Positions 27,090 through 36,340 are shown, numbered from the stretch's first letter. The stretch: 64,000 nt of DNA from Paraburkholderia heleia NBRC 101817 (GCF_000739775.1 NZ_BBJH01000021.1:62001-126000), one strand, 5' to 3'. The notes: generated by a model not told the origin, from the sequence alone. A program made the numbers and translations.

Positions 27090-28169
27090 ATGAGTACGAC
27101 CGACGACACCAGCAGGCCCGGCGAAGCAGCCCGCGTCGCGGCGGCGCTCGAAGCCCAGACTGCCCTGCTCGGCGCCCACTACGACAACGACTACCGCGCG
27201 CCGTTCTGGCTGCCCGGTGCGCATATCCAGACCATCGTGCCGGCGCTGTTCTCGCGCCTGCCCGCGCCCGCCTACCGGCGCGAGCGCTGGGACACGCCGG
27301 ATGGCGACTTCATCGAAGTGGACTGGCTCGACGGCAAGCGTGCCGGTGCGCAGTCGCACAACGCCCCCGACGCCCCGCTTTTCGTCCTGTTCCACGGCCT
27401 GGAAGGCGGCTCGAGTTCCCACTACGCGCGCGCGCTCGCTGCGGCCGCGCAGGCGCGCGGCTGGCATGCGGCGATCCCCCACTTTCGCAGTTGCAGCGGT
27501 CCGTTGAACCTGCTGCCGCGCTTCTACCATCTCGCCGACTCCGCCGAAGTCGACTGGGTGCTGCGCCGCTTCGCCGCCCGCCACACAGGGCCGCTCGTCG
27601 TCGCGGGCGTGTCGCTCGGCGGCAACGTGCTGCTGCACTGGCTCGCGCAGCGTCGCGAAGACGCCGCGATCGTCGCCGCCGCCGCCGCGATCTCCACGCC
27701 GCTCGATGTGCACGCAGGCAGCGAGATGCTGACGCAGGGCTTCGGCATGGTCTACACGCGCAGCTTCCTGAAAACGCTGAAGGTGAAGGCGCTCCAGAAA
27801 CTGGAACAGTATCCCGGCTTGTTCGACGCGCAAGCCGTGCTCGCCAGCCGCACGATGTACGAATTCGACAATGTCGTGACCGCGCCGCTGCACGGTTTTC
27901 GCGACACCCATGACTACTACACCCAGGCGACGATCCGCCCGAAGCTCGGCGAAATCGCCGTCCCCACGCTCATCCTGAACGCGCGCAACGATCCGTTCCT
28001 GCCGGGCCGTGCGCTGCCCGCGCGCCACGAAGTGAGCGCCGCCGTCGAACTCGATCAGCCCGCGCACGGCGGCCACGTCGGCTTCATGACGGGACCGTTC
28101 CCTGGCCGCAGCGACTGGCTTTCGCAGCGCGTGTTCGCTTACCTCTCGCCTTTCGTCTCTCATGGATGA
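27090..28169 (+). CDS. YheT-type alpha/beta hydrolase
   Basis: Predicted hydrolase of 359 aa in the AB-hydrolase 4 (YheT/abhydrolase domain 1) group. The N-terminal APFWLPGAHIQTIVPALF is a hallmark of the group. The nucleophile elbow is GVSLGGN, the acid is probably Asp in NARNDPFLP and the base is His in HGGHVGF. The substrate is unknown, with esters or lipids likely. A GTG one codon upstream at 27087 is an alternative start; a G-rich stretch precedes both. The last eight bases overlap the next gene, implying translational coupling. Confidence 0.9.
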   Translation: MSTTDDTSRPGEAARVAAALEAQTALLGAHYDNDYRAPFWLPGAHIQTIVPALFSRLPAPAYRRERWDTPDGDFIEVDWLDGKRAGAQSHNAPDAPLFVLFHGLEGGSSSHYARALAAAAQARGWHAAIPHFRSCSGPLNLLPRFYHLADSAEVDWVLRRFAARHTGPLVVAGVSLGGNVLLHWLAQRREDAAIVAAAAAISTPLDVHAGSEMLTQGFGMVYTRSFLKTLKVKALQKLEQYPGLFDAQAVLASRTMYEFDNVVTAPLHGFRDTHDYYTQATIRPKLGEIAVPTLILNARNDPFLPGRALPARHEVSAAVELDQPAHGGHVGFMTGPFPGRSDWLSQRVFAYLSPFVSHG

Positions 28170-28800
28170 CATCGTCAAACGGGCGCTCGCGCGCTGGCCC
28201 GACGTGCCGCATTGCACGGGCTGGCTGCTGCTCGACGCGCGCGGCAACTGGCGCATGCGCGACGAGGCCGCCCAGGCGCAGAACGCACCCGGCACGGCGA
28301 TCCGCCACGAAGCGCTGCTCGGCTTCATCAACCGCAATTACGAGCGCGACGAACATGGCCAGTGGTACTTCCAGAACGGGCCGCAGCGCGTGTACGTCGA
28401 GCTCGAATACACGCCGTGGATCGTGCGTCTCGCCACCGGTCATGACGGCGGCGATGACGCGTTGACGCTCACCGATCAGGGCGGCCAGGCGTTCGAGCCC
28501 GTGGCCGCCTACCTCGACGAAGCGGGCAGCGTGATTTTCGTCGATGCGGGCACGCCGCCGCGCGCGGCGCTGCTGCACGACCACGACCTCGATCTCTTCT
28601 CCGACCACGCCACGCTCGCGGACGACGCCCACAGCGGCACGTTCCACTGGCGCGCCGGCGCCGCGCTGCCGCTGCAGCCGGTCAGGCGCGCCGACGTGAG
28701 CACGCGCTTTGCCTTCGTGTCGAGCCCGGCGCGCGCCGGGCGCGAAGCGCAGGCCGCGCAGCACAGCGCGAGCGGCGCGCCGCCTGCATCGGCAGACTGA
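28162..28800 (+). CDS. conserved protein of unknown function (DUF2946/2944-type)
   Basis: Soluble protein of 212 aa, conserved in Burkholderiaceae as far as I recall; the DUF number is from memory and uncertain. It begins MDDIVKRALARWPDVPHCTGWL. It contains the distinctive GQWYFQNGPQRVYVELEYTPW, has no signal peptide or membrane segment, and ends in a low-complexity Ala/Ser tail. The start overlaps the YheT-type hydrolase stop by eight bases, so the pair is translationally coupled and may act together. The stop lies inside the first unit of a 41-bp tandem duplication shared with the end of the convergent bepA gene. No function is proposed. Confidence 0.8.
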   Translation: MDDIVKRALARWPDVPHCTGWLLLDARGNWRMRDEAAQAQNAPGTAIRHEALLGFINRNYERDEHGQWYFQNGPQRVYVELEYTPWIVRLATGHDGGDDALTLTDQGGQAFEPVAAYLDEAGSVIFVDAGTPPRAALLHDHDLDLFSDHATLADDAHSGTFHWRAGAALPLQPVRRADVSTRFAFVSSPARAGREAQAAQHSASGAPPASAD

Positions 28801-28867
28801 GTACAGACTCAGCCGCGGCCCTCATTGCATCCGCAGACTGGGTGCAGACTCAGCCGCGGCCCTCATC
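28786..28867. repeat. 41-bp tandem duplication at convergent gene ends
   Basis: Two near-identical units, 28786-28826 and 28827-28867, differ at only a few bases (for example gactgagtac against gactgggtgc). The first unit contains the stop of the upstream plus-strand gene and the second contains the stop and last codons of bepA on the minus strand. A duplication of the bepA 3' end explains both. Confidence 0.85.
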
Positions 28868-30655
28868 CTTCTCGTCCTGGCGCTCCTGCTTGTAGCGCGC
28901 CTCGAAATCGTGCAAGCGCGCTTCGATCGTCGACAGGTCGTAGTAGCCCACCGACTTCATGTCGCGCGCCTCCTTGAGCTGACGGATGGCCGAGGGCCAG
29001 GCGCCGTCGAGCGCCAGCTTCTCCGCCATCGCCCGATGCTGCGTGAGAGCGTCGCCGAGTCCGGCACTCGCCTGCGCCAGATAGAGCCACCACGCATCCT
29101 GCTGCGGTTCGGCCTCGGTTTCGCTGCGCGCGAGCGTCTGCGCCTCCTTGAAGCGCCGCGCCGCGATCAGCGCCTGCAGCAGCCCATCGGTGGCCGCGTG
29201 GGAGCCCGGCCAGGCCTTGTGCGCGGCCTCGGCGAGCCGCACGGCGTCGTCGGTGCGGCCCGAGCGGCGCGCGATGTCCACGGCAAGCACGTCGAGACTC
29301 GGCGAATTGCGTGTCTTGCTGCCGTCCGCGGCCTCGAACTGTGCGAACGCCGCGCGCGAGTTCGCGAGCGACGCCGTAGCGTCGTCGTAGCGCTCCAGCA
29401 GCATCTGCCCGTAAGCAATGCCGTACCAGTTCGCGGCGACGTTGAGGGCCGTGCGGTCCTCGATTTCCGAGCGCAGGCGCGAGACCTCGTCGATGTACTC
29501 GTTGCGCGTGCGGTCCTGAAGCAGGCGCACGCGCGCGCGCACGAAACCGTACTCGGGCGCCTGGTGCGGCTGGCGGTAAGCGGCGCGGCGCGCGCGGTCC
29601 TGCATGTCGGCGATGCGCTCGCCGGTGAGCGGGTGCGTGCGCGCATAGGCCGGTGCGCCCGTGTCCTCCATCGAAGCGCGCTCGAGCCGCTCGAAAAACG
29701 CCACCATGCCCCACGGGTCGTAGCCCGCGCCCGTGAGCAGCTGGAAGCCCACGCGATCGGCCTCGTGCTCCGCGGCGCGCGAGAAACGCAGCTGGCTGTC
29801 CACCGCATACGCCTGGCTGCCGAGCGCAATCCCGGCACCGAGATCCCCGCTATGCGCGAGCACGCCCGCGAGAATGCCGAACAGCACGCCCGCCAGCGCG
29901 GCAAGACCCGTGCGCTCGCTCTGCGAAAGCATGCGGGCGATGTGCCGCTGCAATACGTGGCCCATTTCGTGACCGATCACGGAGGCGAGTTCGGATTCCG
30001 TTTGCGTGACGACGATGAGCCCCGAGTTCACGCCGATGAAGCCGCCCGGCAGCGAGAACGCATTGATCTGGCCGTCGCGGATCGCAAACAGATCGAAGTC
30101 GGGCCGATAGCCGCCGATGAACTGGGCGCTCGCGGCGGCAGCGAGGCGCGCGGCGACCGAGTTGAGGTAGTCGCGCACGAGCCAGTCGCCGATGTAGTCG
30201 GGGTCGCGGCGGATCTCGCGCATCACGCGCTCGCCGATACGGCGCTCGGCCTGCGGCGTGAGCGCGCCGCCCGAGCCGTCGCCGAGGTCGGGCAGCTGCG
30301 GCACCCAGGCGGGGGCGCGCACGCTGGTATTGCCACTCGAAGACGAGGACGCCGCGCCGGCCTGGCCCTGGGCCGAAAAGCGGCTCTGCGCGCCGCCGTA
30401 CGTGCCGAACACGCCCTGCGCGATCGAGGCTGGGATGACAGGGTCCGCCGCATCGTCGAACGGGCCGCTGACGAGTGGGGGCGCGGCATTGGCCACAGTC
30501 GGTGCGGGGCTGGAGGGGGCCGGGGCAGGCTGCGTGGCCGACGGTCGTGCCTCGCCGAGATTGAGCACGGCGGCATTCGACGCCTGCGCGTACGCTTGCG
30601 GCGAAACCGCGAGCGACGCGCACAACCAGGCAGCAAGCAGCCGTTTCAGACGCAT
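28850..30655 (-). CDS. bepA: periplasmic M48 metalloprotease with TPR domain (BepA-like)
   Basis: Zinc protease and chaperone of the BepA/YfgC family (601 aa), which supports outer-membrane protein assembly and LptD maturation in the periplasm. A signal peptide ends near residue 23 (PQAYAQA). A long Ala/Pro/Ser-rich linker follows to about residue 120, longer than in E. coli. The M48 domain has HEMGH at residues 229-233 and the third zinc ligand in EHEAD at 296-300. The C-terminal half carries tetratricopeptide-type helices. The stop falls in the second unit of a 41-bp tandem duplication. It is divergent from moaC. Confidence 0.92.
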   Translation of the reverse strand: MRLKRLLAAWLCASLAVSPQAYAQASNAAVLNLGEARPSATQPAPAPSSPAPTVANAAPPLVSGPFDDAADPVIPASIAQGVFGTYGGAQSRFSAQGQAGAASSSSSGNTSVRAPAWVPQLPDLGDGSGGALTPQAERRIGERVMREIRRDPDYIGDWLVRDYLNSVAARLAAAASAQFIGGYRPDFDLFAIRDGQINAFSLPGGFIGVNSGLIVVTQTESELASVIGHEMGHVLQRHIARMLSQSERTGLAALAGVLFGILAGVLAHSGDLGAGIALGSQAYAVDSQLRFSRAAEHEADRVGFQLLTGAGYDPWGMVAFFERLERASMEDTGAPAYARTHPLTGERIADMQDRARRAAYRQPHQAPEYGFVRARVRLLQDRTRNEYIDEVSRLRSEIEDRTALNVAANWYGIAYGQMLLERYDDATASLANSRAAFAQFEAADGSKTRNSPSLDVLAVDIARRSGRTDDAVRLAEAAHKAWPGSHAATDGLLQALIAARRFKEAQTLARSETEAEPQQDAWWLYLAQASAGLGDALTQHRAMAEKLALDGAWPSAIRQLKEARDMKSVGYYDLSTIEARLHDFEARYKQERQDEKDEGRG

Positions 30656-30836
30656 TGATGACAGGATCGGGGAATACGGAACAGTGGCGCGGCGGCGCGC
30701 CCGGTGCGGAGCGCCTGCTCGCTTGCGCCAACCGGTCGATTGTAGCCCGGCTTACAACCCTTGCGGCGCGGCAAGACGCGTAGAAATCGCGGCGTGCGGC
30801 ACTGTTAAGATAGGTATCCCCCAAGGAAGAACTACC

Positions 30837-31316
30837 ATGCCCGAACTCACGCATTTTGACGCAGCCGGCGACGCCCATATGGTCGATGTCGGCGGCAAGG
30901 CAGAGACGAAGCGCATTGCGCTCGCGAGCGGCACGATCCGCATGTTGCCGGAAACCTTCGCGCTGATCCGCGACGGCCACGCGAAAAAAGGTGACGTGAT
31001 CGGCGTTGCGCGCATCGCCGCGATCCAGGGGGCGAAGCGCACCTCGGATCTGATTCCGCTGTGCCACCCGCTCGCCATTACGCGAGTGAAGGTCGACTTC
31101 GCACTCGACGAAGCACTGCCTGGCGTTCACTGCACGGCGCAGGTGGAAACGCTCGGCCGCACGGGCGTGGAGATGGAAGCGCTGACCGCCGTGCAGGTCG
31201 GACTGCTGACCGTCTATGACATGTGCAAGGCCGTAGACCGCGGCATGACGATCACCGATGTGCGCGTGCTCGAAAAGCACGGCGGGAAGTCGGGGGATTG
31301 GGTAGCGGAGCGCTGA
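30837..31316 (+). CDS. moaC: cyclic pyranopterin monophosphate synthase
   Basis: Molybdenum cofactor enzyme (159 aa) that turns 3',8-cyclo-7,8-dihydro-GTP (from MoaA) into cyclic pyranopterin monophosphate. Family signatures are HMVDVGGKAETKRIA, the active-site LIPLCHPLAIT, TGVEMEALTAVQVGLLTVYDMCKAVD and the C-terminal LEKHGGKSGDW. AAGGAAG precedes the ATG at 30837. The frame is open far upstream over bepA, but only this start gives the family N-terminus. The MazG-like gene begins 4 bp downstream. Confidence 0.96.
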   Translation: MPELTHFDAAGDAHMVDVGGKAETKRIALASGTIRMLPETFALIRDGHAKKGDVIGVARIAAIQGAKRTSDLIPLCHPLAITRVKVDFALDEALPGVHCTAQVETLGRTGVEMEALTAVQVGLLTVYDMCKAVDRGMTITDVRVLEKHGGKSGDWVAER

Positions 31317-31320
31317 CGCC

Positions 31321-31671
31321 ATGACGCTCGACGAACTGCTCGCACAGGTTCTGGCCTTCCGCGACGAGCGCGACTGGAAGCCGTTTCACACGTTGCGCAA
31401 CCTGATCGTCTCCACGAGCATCGAGGCAGGCGAGCTGCTGGAAACGGTCCAGTGGAAGACCGATGCGCAGATCGACGCACAACTCGCCGATCCAGCGCAC
31501 CTCACGCATCTGAAGCACGAGTGCGCGGATGTGTTCATCTACCTCCTGCTGGTCGCGCACACCGCCGGGATCGATCTGGTCGATGCGGCAGCGGAAAAGC
31601 TCAAGCTGAACGCGCAGCGCTATCCCGTGGAGAAGGCGAAGGGCAGCGCCGCGAAATACTCCGAGTTCTGA
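31321..31671 (+). CDS. MazG-like nucleotide pyrophosphohydrolase
   Basis: All-alpha NTP pyrophosphatase of 116 aa, close to the short dCTPase/RS21-C6 type that removes non-canonical or excess nucleotides. The metal-binding pattern is visible: EAGELLETVQW (ExxE) and ECADVFIYLLLVA (ExxD). The sequence RDERDWKPFHT is typical of the group. The start is 4 bp after the moaC stop, so the genes are cotranscribed, but no functional link to cofactor synthesis is known to me. Confidence 0.9.
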   Translation: MTLDELLAQVLAFRDERDWKPFHTLRNLIVSTSIEAGELLETVQWKTDAQIDAQLADPAHLTHLKHECADVFIYLLLVAHTAGIDLVDAAAEKLKLNAQRYPVEKAKGSAAKYSEF

Positions 31672-31741
31672 TTGCGCGAGCAGCGGCACAGAACGCGGCG
31701 GCGAACCGGCTCGCCGCCGCTTCGCGCACGGGCCGCGAGGC

Positions 31742-33577
31742 TCAATCGTCCGAATCGTCCTCGTCGTCCTGTTCGACCGACTTCGCCGGCGTCCCGTACT
31801 TCTTCACGAGTTGCGCCTTGAAGTCGCCGAGCGTCGGCTGCTCGTCGAGCAGGCCGTAGAGCGAAGCGAGCTGCGTCTGCCAGTCGTGCAGTTCCGTGGC
31901 GAAAATGCGCAGGCGCTCCACCGTATCGAATGCGCCCGCCGTATCGCCGTCCAGCGCCTGCAAGACCGCGTAGCGGCGCAGCACCGTCTCGCCGGGCAGC
32001 AGCGCGATGGCGCGCTGGTGCGCGTAGAGCTTGCTCGACAGGCTCGCGGCGTTCATCGGCAACAGCGTGGCCATGCCGTAGTCGCCCCATGCGCCGAACA
32101 GGCGCGAAGGATCGTCGCCGTAGTCGCGCGCCGGGTGCTGTCCGTAATACAGCACCTCGGCGCGGTTGTAGTCGCGCAGCACCGGGTACAGCGCCGCGAC
32201 GCCGCCGAACACGACCACCGCATACACGCCGAGCGAGAGGCGCGACGGCACGACACGCAGCGGCTTCGTCTCCAGCAGACCGAACACGAACATCGCCGGC
32301 AGCAGAAAGAACATGTACTGCTGCGGATATTCGACGAGTGCATGCATGACGAGCACGCCAATCAGCATGAAGCCAAACACGCGCTCGGCGGTGTGCGGCG
32401 CACGCAGCCCGCGCACGAACCATGCGACGAGTCCAATCACGACGATGGCAAGGCCGACGAGGCCGGTTTTCGCGAGCAGATCGAGGAAGATGTCGTGCGC
32501 GTTGTTGGCGATCTCGACGCCGCCCAGCGAGCGCACCAGCTCGAACTGATGCACCGGGAAATCGCCCCAGCCGACGCCCAGCACCGGATGCGACTTGAAC
32601 ATCGTCCAACCGTAGCGCCACAGCGCGAGGCGCGGCGCGATCTGGCTGGCGTCCTTCATGCGCTCGGCGGCCGACTGCGCGAGGTCCAGGCCGTAGTGGA
32701 GGTTGGCCCAGCGCACGAACGCATTCATGCCGAAAAAGATCAGCACGAGCACGACGGGGAGGGTCCAGGCGCGCACGCCGCCGGCCTTGCGCCCCGCAGC
32801 CGATGCGAGGCCTTGCGCGAGCGCACCGCGTCCCTCGTCTGCTTCGCTGCGGCAGCCCGTGAACGCGATCCACAGACCCGCCACAAAAATGACGCCCATC
32901 TGCAGCCACGGCCCGCGCGACACGGTGAGCGCAAGACCGCCCGAGTAGATCGCGGTCAGCATGCCCCAGAGCAAGACGTTCAGACGCCGCGTGAGCACGA
33001 GGTACATCGCACCCGCCATCGCGAAGGCGATATACGTGGCCAGGTGATTGGCCTGCGCCATGTTGCCGAACGGCCGGCGATCGACGGTAATGTTGTACGC
33101 CACCACGAGCGGGGTGACCTTCGTCTCCAGGTGAAAGAGCTGGATCACCTGGGTGAACACGGCGAAGAGGCCGCCGAACTGCAACGCGAACGCCCCCCAC
33201 ACGAGCGCGGACTGCATGAGGCGCGCGCGCGTGATGGTGTAGCCCGCATGCGCCGCCAGGAACGCGGCGAGGAGATAACCCGCACCGAGCCAGTTCATCG
33301 AAGGCTCGGCGAGCGGCAGTGCGAACGTCTGCACGATCAGCAGCAGACCGAAGAAAAGCGGCACGAGCGCGACCGTGGGCGACGCGAAGCCCTCGCCCGT
33401 GCGCGCCGGACGAACGAGCAGCAACGTCGCGGCGCCCATCAGCACATAAAGTGTCAGTGCAACGAATTCCGCGTAGAAAGTCGGAATCGGATAGGTGTGG
33501 TTGACGACCGCATAGGGCAGCGTCAACGCGAGGGCCAGCAAGACGAACGTAAGGTAACGCGCAAAATTGGAAGGCAT
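31742..33577 (-). CDS. pglL: PglL-type O-oligosaccharyltransferase / O-antigen ligase family
   Basis: Polytopic inner-membrane transferase of 611 aa with about ten to twelve hydrophobic helices, then a soluble C-terminal third. The long periplasmic loop and Wzy_C core are recognisable (VDRRPFGNMAQANHLATY and HDIFLDLLAKTGLVG). The conserved His in the second segment is the residue usually needed for glycan transfer in PglL and WaaL. PglL enzymes move lipid-linked glycans onto periplasmic or pilin proteins. A type IV pilin gene lies 144 bp upstream on the same strand, so pilin is a likely but not exclusive acceptor. It has a strongly acidic C-terminus. Confidence 0.88.
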   Translation of the reverse strand: MPSNFARYLTFVLLALALTLPYAVVNHTYPIPTFYAEFVALTLYVLMGAATLLLVRPARTGEGFASPTVALVPLFFGLLLIVQTFALPLAEPSMNWLGAGYLLAAFLAAHAGYTITRARLMQSALVWGAFALQFGGLFAVFTQVIQLFHLETKVTPLVVAYNITVDRRPFGNMAQANHLATYIAFAMAGAMYLVLTRRLNVLLWGMLTAIYSGGLALTVSRGPWLQMGVIFVAGLWIAFTGCRSEADEGRGALAQGLASAAGRKAGGVRAWTLPVVLVLIFFGMNAFVRWANLHYGLDLAQSAAERMKDASQIAPRLALWRYGWTMFKSHPVLGVGWGDFPVHQFELVRSLGGVEIANNAHDIFLDLLAKTGLVGLAIVVIGLVAWFVRGLRAPHTAERVFGFMLIGVLVMHALVEYPQQYMFFLLPAMFVFGLLETKPLRVVPSRLSLGVYAVVVFGGVAALYPVLRDYNRAEVLYYGQHPARDYGDDPSRLFGAWGDYGMATLLPMNAASLSSKLYAHQRAIALLPGETVLRRYAVLQALDGDTAGAFDTVERLRIFATELHDWQTQLASLYGLLDEQPTLGDFKAQLVKKYGTPAKSVEQDDEDDSDD

Positions 33578-33721
33578 GGTTGGGCGGGGGCGTTCAGCAA
33601 CGGGGCACTATACAAAACTTTTCCCCCGCTGTGCGGGTGCAGCCGGTTGGGTCGCAGCAACATGCGCTGCGCGACCAGGCTCGCAAGTGCTCACGGTTGC
33701 CCCCGCACCGATGCGCAAACT

Positions 33722-34333
33722 TTATGCGCGGCACTCCGGCGGCGCGAGATTGCCCGCCAGCGTGGCGGCGTCCACCGGCGACGGGCCCGTGCCGGGCGCG
33801 CCAAGGGACGAGGCCGTCTTGCCCGCCGCGAAGCACTCCCACGTGAGCGTGCCGCCCTGCACGCTGCCCTGCGCGAGCGCGACGCGCGCCGTGGGCGCAT
33901 CGGCATTGTCGGGCACCGAGGGCACGAGCACGATGGTGTTGCTGCCCTCGGGCGCCACGCGCGAGGTGAATGCAACCGTGATCTGACCGGTCGTGTCGTC
34001 GATGTGCAGCGACTGCACGTTGCGCGTAGCGGGCGGCACCGTGTAGCCCGCGCCGAACGCGTTGCCGCTCGCGGCGTTCTCCGCCACGGCAAGGCGCGCG
34101 GAAGCCGCGAGCGACAGGCCCTCGCCCACGCGGCTGCGAGCGAGGTAGTCCTGGTACGCGGGAATGGCGTAGGCGGCGATCACACCGACGATCGCGAGCA
34201 CGATCATCAGTTCGATCAGCGTGAAGCCGCGCGCCGTCCAGCACCCGGCAATGCTTGCGAAGCGCAAAAGTCTGGCAAAACACGCGCGGCTGTTGCGCAG
34301 CGGCGCTCTCATGGGAAGTGCGGATACGGTCAT
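33722..34333 (-). CDS. pilA: type IV pilin with unusually long leader
   Basis: Prepilin of 203 aa. The processing site is ARG/FTLIELMIVLAIVG, with Gly at -1, Phe at +1 and Glu at +5, followed by the hydrophobic alpha-1 helix of type IVa pilins. The mature part is 167 aa and has a C-terminal cysteine pair (TWECFAAG and PPECRA) that would close the D-loop. The ATG at 34333 has AGGAG 8 nt upstream, which gives a leader of 36 residues; typical IVa leaders are under ten. An internal ATG at residue 8 would still leave 29. The adjacent pglL may glycosylate it. Confidence 0.9.
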   Translation of the reverse strand: MTVSALPMRAPLRNSRACFARLLRFASIAGCWTARGFTLIELMIVLAIVGVIAAYAIPAYQDYLARSRVGEGLSLAASARLAVAENAASGNAFGAGYTVPPATRNVQSLHIDDTTGQITVAFTSRVAPEGSNTIVLVPSVPDNADAPTARVALAQGSVQGGTLTWECFAAGKTASSLGAPGTGPSPVDAATLAGNLAPPECRA

Positions 34334-34356
34334 CGTCAGGGCTCCTGAAACAAGAA

Positions 34357-34390
34357 ACGCCTGCTCACAGTCGTGAACAGGCGTCTTGAT
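34357..34390 (-). terminator. probable terminator after the TerC gene
   Basis: On the minus strand ACGCCTG (34384-34378) pairs with CAGGCGT (34363-34357), with extra pairing of TTCAC with GTGAG inside, followed by TTCTTG. It lies between the TerC-family stop and the pilin start. Confidence 0.6.
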
Positions 34391-34459
34391 CGTATCGGCG
34401 GCTCGCTTCGCGCAGCAGTCGGCCAGATGGCCCAGGCGCAATGGCACAGCCCTACGCGC

Positions 34460-35182
34460 TCAGTGCGACTGCGGCCCCTGCGCCGCGCTGCGCTGCGCGT
34501 TGCGGCGCCTGAGCCAGATCCCGAGCGCGACGACGAAGACTGCCCCCGCCACGCTCATGCCGTATTCGGCGGCGGGCGTATCGAGCAGCGGCCAGCGGTC
34601 TCCGGCGGGGTCGTTGACGATGAGCCCGCCCGCGATCCAGCCGAGCAGCGCAGCACCGAGCGTCACGATGACCGGATAGCGGTCGAGCAGCTTGAGCACG
34701 AGCTGGCTGCCCCACACGATGAGCGGAATGCTCACCATCAACCCGAAGATCACCAGGGCGATGCGATGGCGCGGATCGGCCGCTTCGGCTGCGCCCGCAA
34801 TCGCGACCACGTTGTCGAGGCTCATCACCGCGTCGGCGACGACGATCGTCTTGATCGCGCCCATCAGCTTCTCGGCAGGCTTCACGTTGGCGTGCTCGAG
34901 GTGACTGGGCGCGAGCAACCGAACGCCGATCCACAGCAGCAGCAGGCCGCCTGCGAACTTGAGGAACGGCACGTTGAGCAGCACCACGGCGAATGCGATC
35001 AGCACCACGCGCAGCGCGATCGCGCCGGCGGTGCCCCACAGAATGCCGCGCATGCGCTGCTGCGAAGGCAGGTCGCGGCAGGCGAGCGCGATCACCACGG
35101 CGTTGTCGCCGCCGAGCAGGATGTCGATGATGATGATCTGGATGACAGCGCCCCAATGGAGCGTCGCGAAAAACTCGAGCAT
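34460..35182 (-). CDS. TerC-family membrane protein
   Basis: Inner-membrane protein of 240 aa with about seven helices. The paired signature motifs are LGGDNAVVIALACRDL in the first helix and MSLDNVVAIAGAAEA in the middle, with Asp residues thought to bind metal. TerC proteins related to Alx and MeeF export manganese or help supply it to exported enzymes; tellurite resistance gave the name. No yybP-ykoY manganese riboswitch was recognised in the short leader. A strong terminator separates it from the succinyl-CoA synthetase genes upstream. Confidence 0.9.
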   Translation of the reverse strand: MLEFFATLHWGAVIQIIIIDILLGGDNAVVIALACRDLPSQQRMRGILWGTAGAIALRVVLIAFAVVLLNVPFLKFAGGLLLLWIGVRLLAPSHLEHANVKPAEKLMGAIKTIVVADAVMSLDNVVAIAGAAEAADPRHRIALVIFGLMVSIPLIVWGSQLVLKLLDRYPVIVTLGAALLGWIAGGLIVNDPAGDRWPLLDTPAAEYGMSVAGAVFVVALGIWLRRRNAQRSAAQGPQSH

Positions 35183-35236
35183 GGAAACGTAGACTCAGCC
35201 GTGACTCAGGATGGGCGGCTCATACCGCGAGCCAAA

Positions 35237-35272
35237 TAAAAAAGCGAGGAAGCCATGACTGGCTCCCTCGCT
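35237..35272 (-). terminator. intrinsic terminator after sucD
   Basis: A 13-bp stem on the minus strand (AGCGAGGGAGCCA with TGGCTTCCTCGCT, one mispair, 4-nt loop) is followed by TTTTTTA. It lies about 95 bp after the sucD stop. Confidence 0.88.
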
Positions 35273-35368
35273 TCTGTTCGGAAACCTCGTGAAAGGATTC
35301 CGCAAGCATATCAAAAAACGCCGCTCTCCCGTGCATACGTGCTGCACGGGAGTGGCGATTCTTGCGTA

Positions 35369-36250
35369 TTACAGCACCGACTTCAGCAGACGGCCCATTT
35401 CCGACGGGTTGCGCGTCACCTTGATGCCGCAGCCGTCCATGATTTCCAGCTTCGCGTCGGCCGTATCCGCACCGCCCGAAATCAGCGCGCCGGCGTGGCC
35501 CATGCGCTTGCCCGGAGGCGCCGTGACGCCCGCGATGAAGCCAACCACCGGCTTCTTCATGTTGTCCTTGATCCAGTAAGCGGCGTTCGCTTCGTCCGGA
35601 CCGCCGATCTCGCCGATCATGATCACGGCGTCCGTATCGGGATCGTCGTTGAACATCTTCATGACGTCGATGTGCTTCAGACCGTTGATCGGGTCGCCGC
35701 CGATACCGACTGCCGACGACTGGCCGAGGCCGAGCGCGGTCAGCTGCGCAACCGCTTCATACGTCAGCGTGCCCGAACGCGACACGACGCCGATGCGGCC
35801 CTTGCGGTGGATGTGACCCGGCATGATGCCGATCTTCAGCTCGTCCGGCGTGATCGTGCCGGGGCAGTTCGGGCCGAGGAGCAGCGTCTTGCGGCCTTCG
35901 CGGCGCATCCGGTCCTTGACTTCGATCATGTCGCGGACGGGAATGCCTTCCGTGATGCAGATCGCGAGATCGAGGTCGGCCTCGACGGCTTCCCAGATCG
36001 CAGCAGCCGCGCCTGCCGGCGGCACGTAGATGACCGAAACGGTCGCCCCGGTAGCGTCCTTCGCTTCACGCACGTTGGCGTAGATCGGAATGCCTTCGAA
36101 ATCTTCGCCGGCCTTCTTCGGGTTCACGCCAGCGACGAACGCTTCACGGCCGTTCGCGTACTCACGGCAGGCGCGGGTGTGGAACTGACCGGTCTTGCCG
36201 GTAATGCCCTGCGTGATGACCTTGGTGTCTTTGTTGATCAGAATCGACAT
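35369..36250 (-). CDS. sucD: succinyl-CoA synthetase alpha subunit
   Basis: Citric acid cycle enzyme subunit (293 aa) that with SucC makes ATP from succinyl-CoA. It carries the CoA-binding N-domain (KVITQGITGKTGQFHT) and VSVIYVPPAGAAAAIWEA. GPNCPGTITP and the GEIGGPDEANAAYWI segment follow. The phosphorylated histidine is in GKRMGHAGALISGG. Length and ends match the family. It follows sucC by 90 bp on the minus strand and is closed by a strong terminator, forming the usual sucCD operon. Confidence 0.97.
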   Translation of the reverse strand: MSILINKDTKVITQGITGKTGQFHTRACREYANGREAFVAGVNPKKAGEDFEGIPIYANVREAKDATGATVSVIYVPPAGAAAAIWEAVEADLDLAICITEGIPVRDMIEVKDRMRREGRKTLLLGPNCPGTITPDELKIGIMPGHIHRKGRIGVVSRSGTLTYEAVAQLTALGLGQSSAVGIGGDPINGLKHIDVMKMFNDDPDTDAVIMIGEIGGPDEANAAYWIKDNMKKPVVGFIAGVTAPPGKRMGHAGALISGGADTADAKLEIMDGCGIKVTRNPSEMGRLLKSVL

Positions 36251-36340
36251 GTATTGACCTCTGTTCGTCTGGCGTCGTGCGCACTACCACATTCATTTCC
36301 GTGGCCGCGCCGGCACCACGCCATTCGTGTCCGGTGAAAA

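Noticed and set aside
28840..30655. bepA linked with moaC as one unit
   Set aside because: The genes are divergent and functionally unrelated.
35183..35236. Manganese (yybP-ykoY) riboswitch ahead of the TerC gene
   Set aside because: The leader between the sucD terminator and the TerC start is too short, and the conserved loop sequences are absent.
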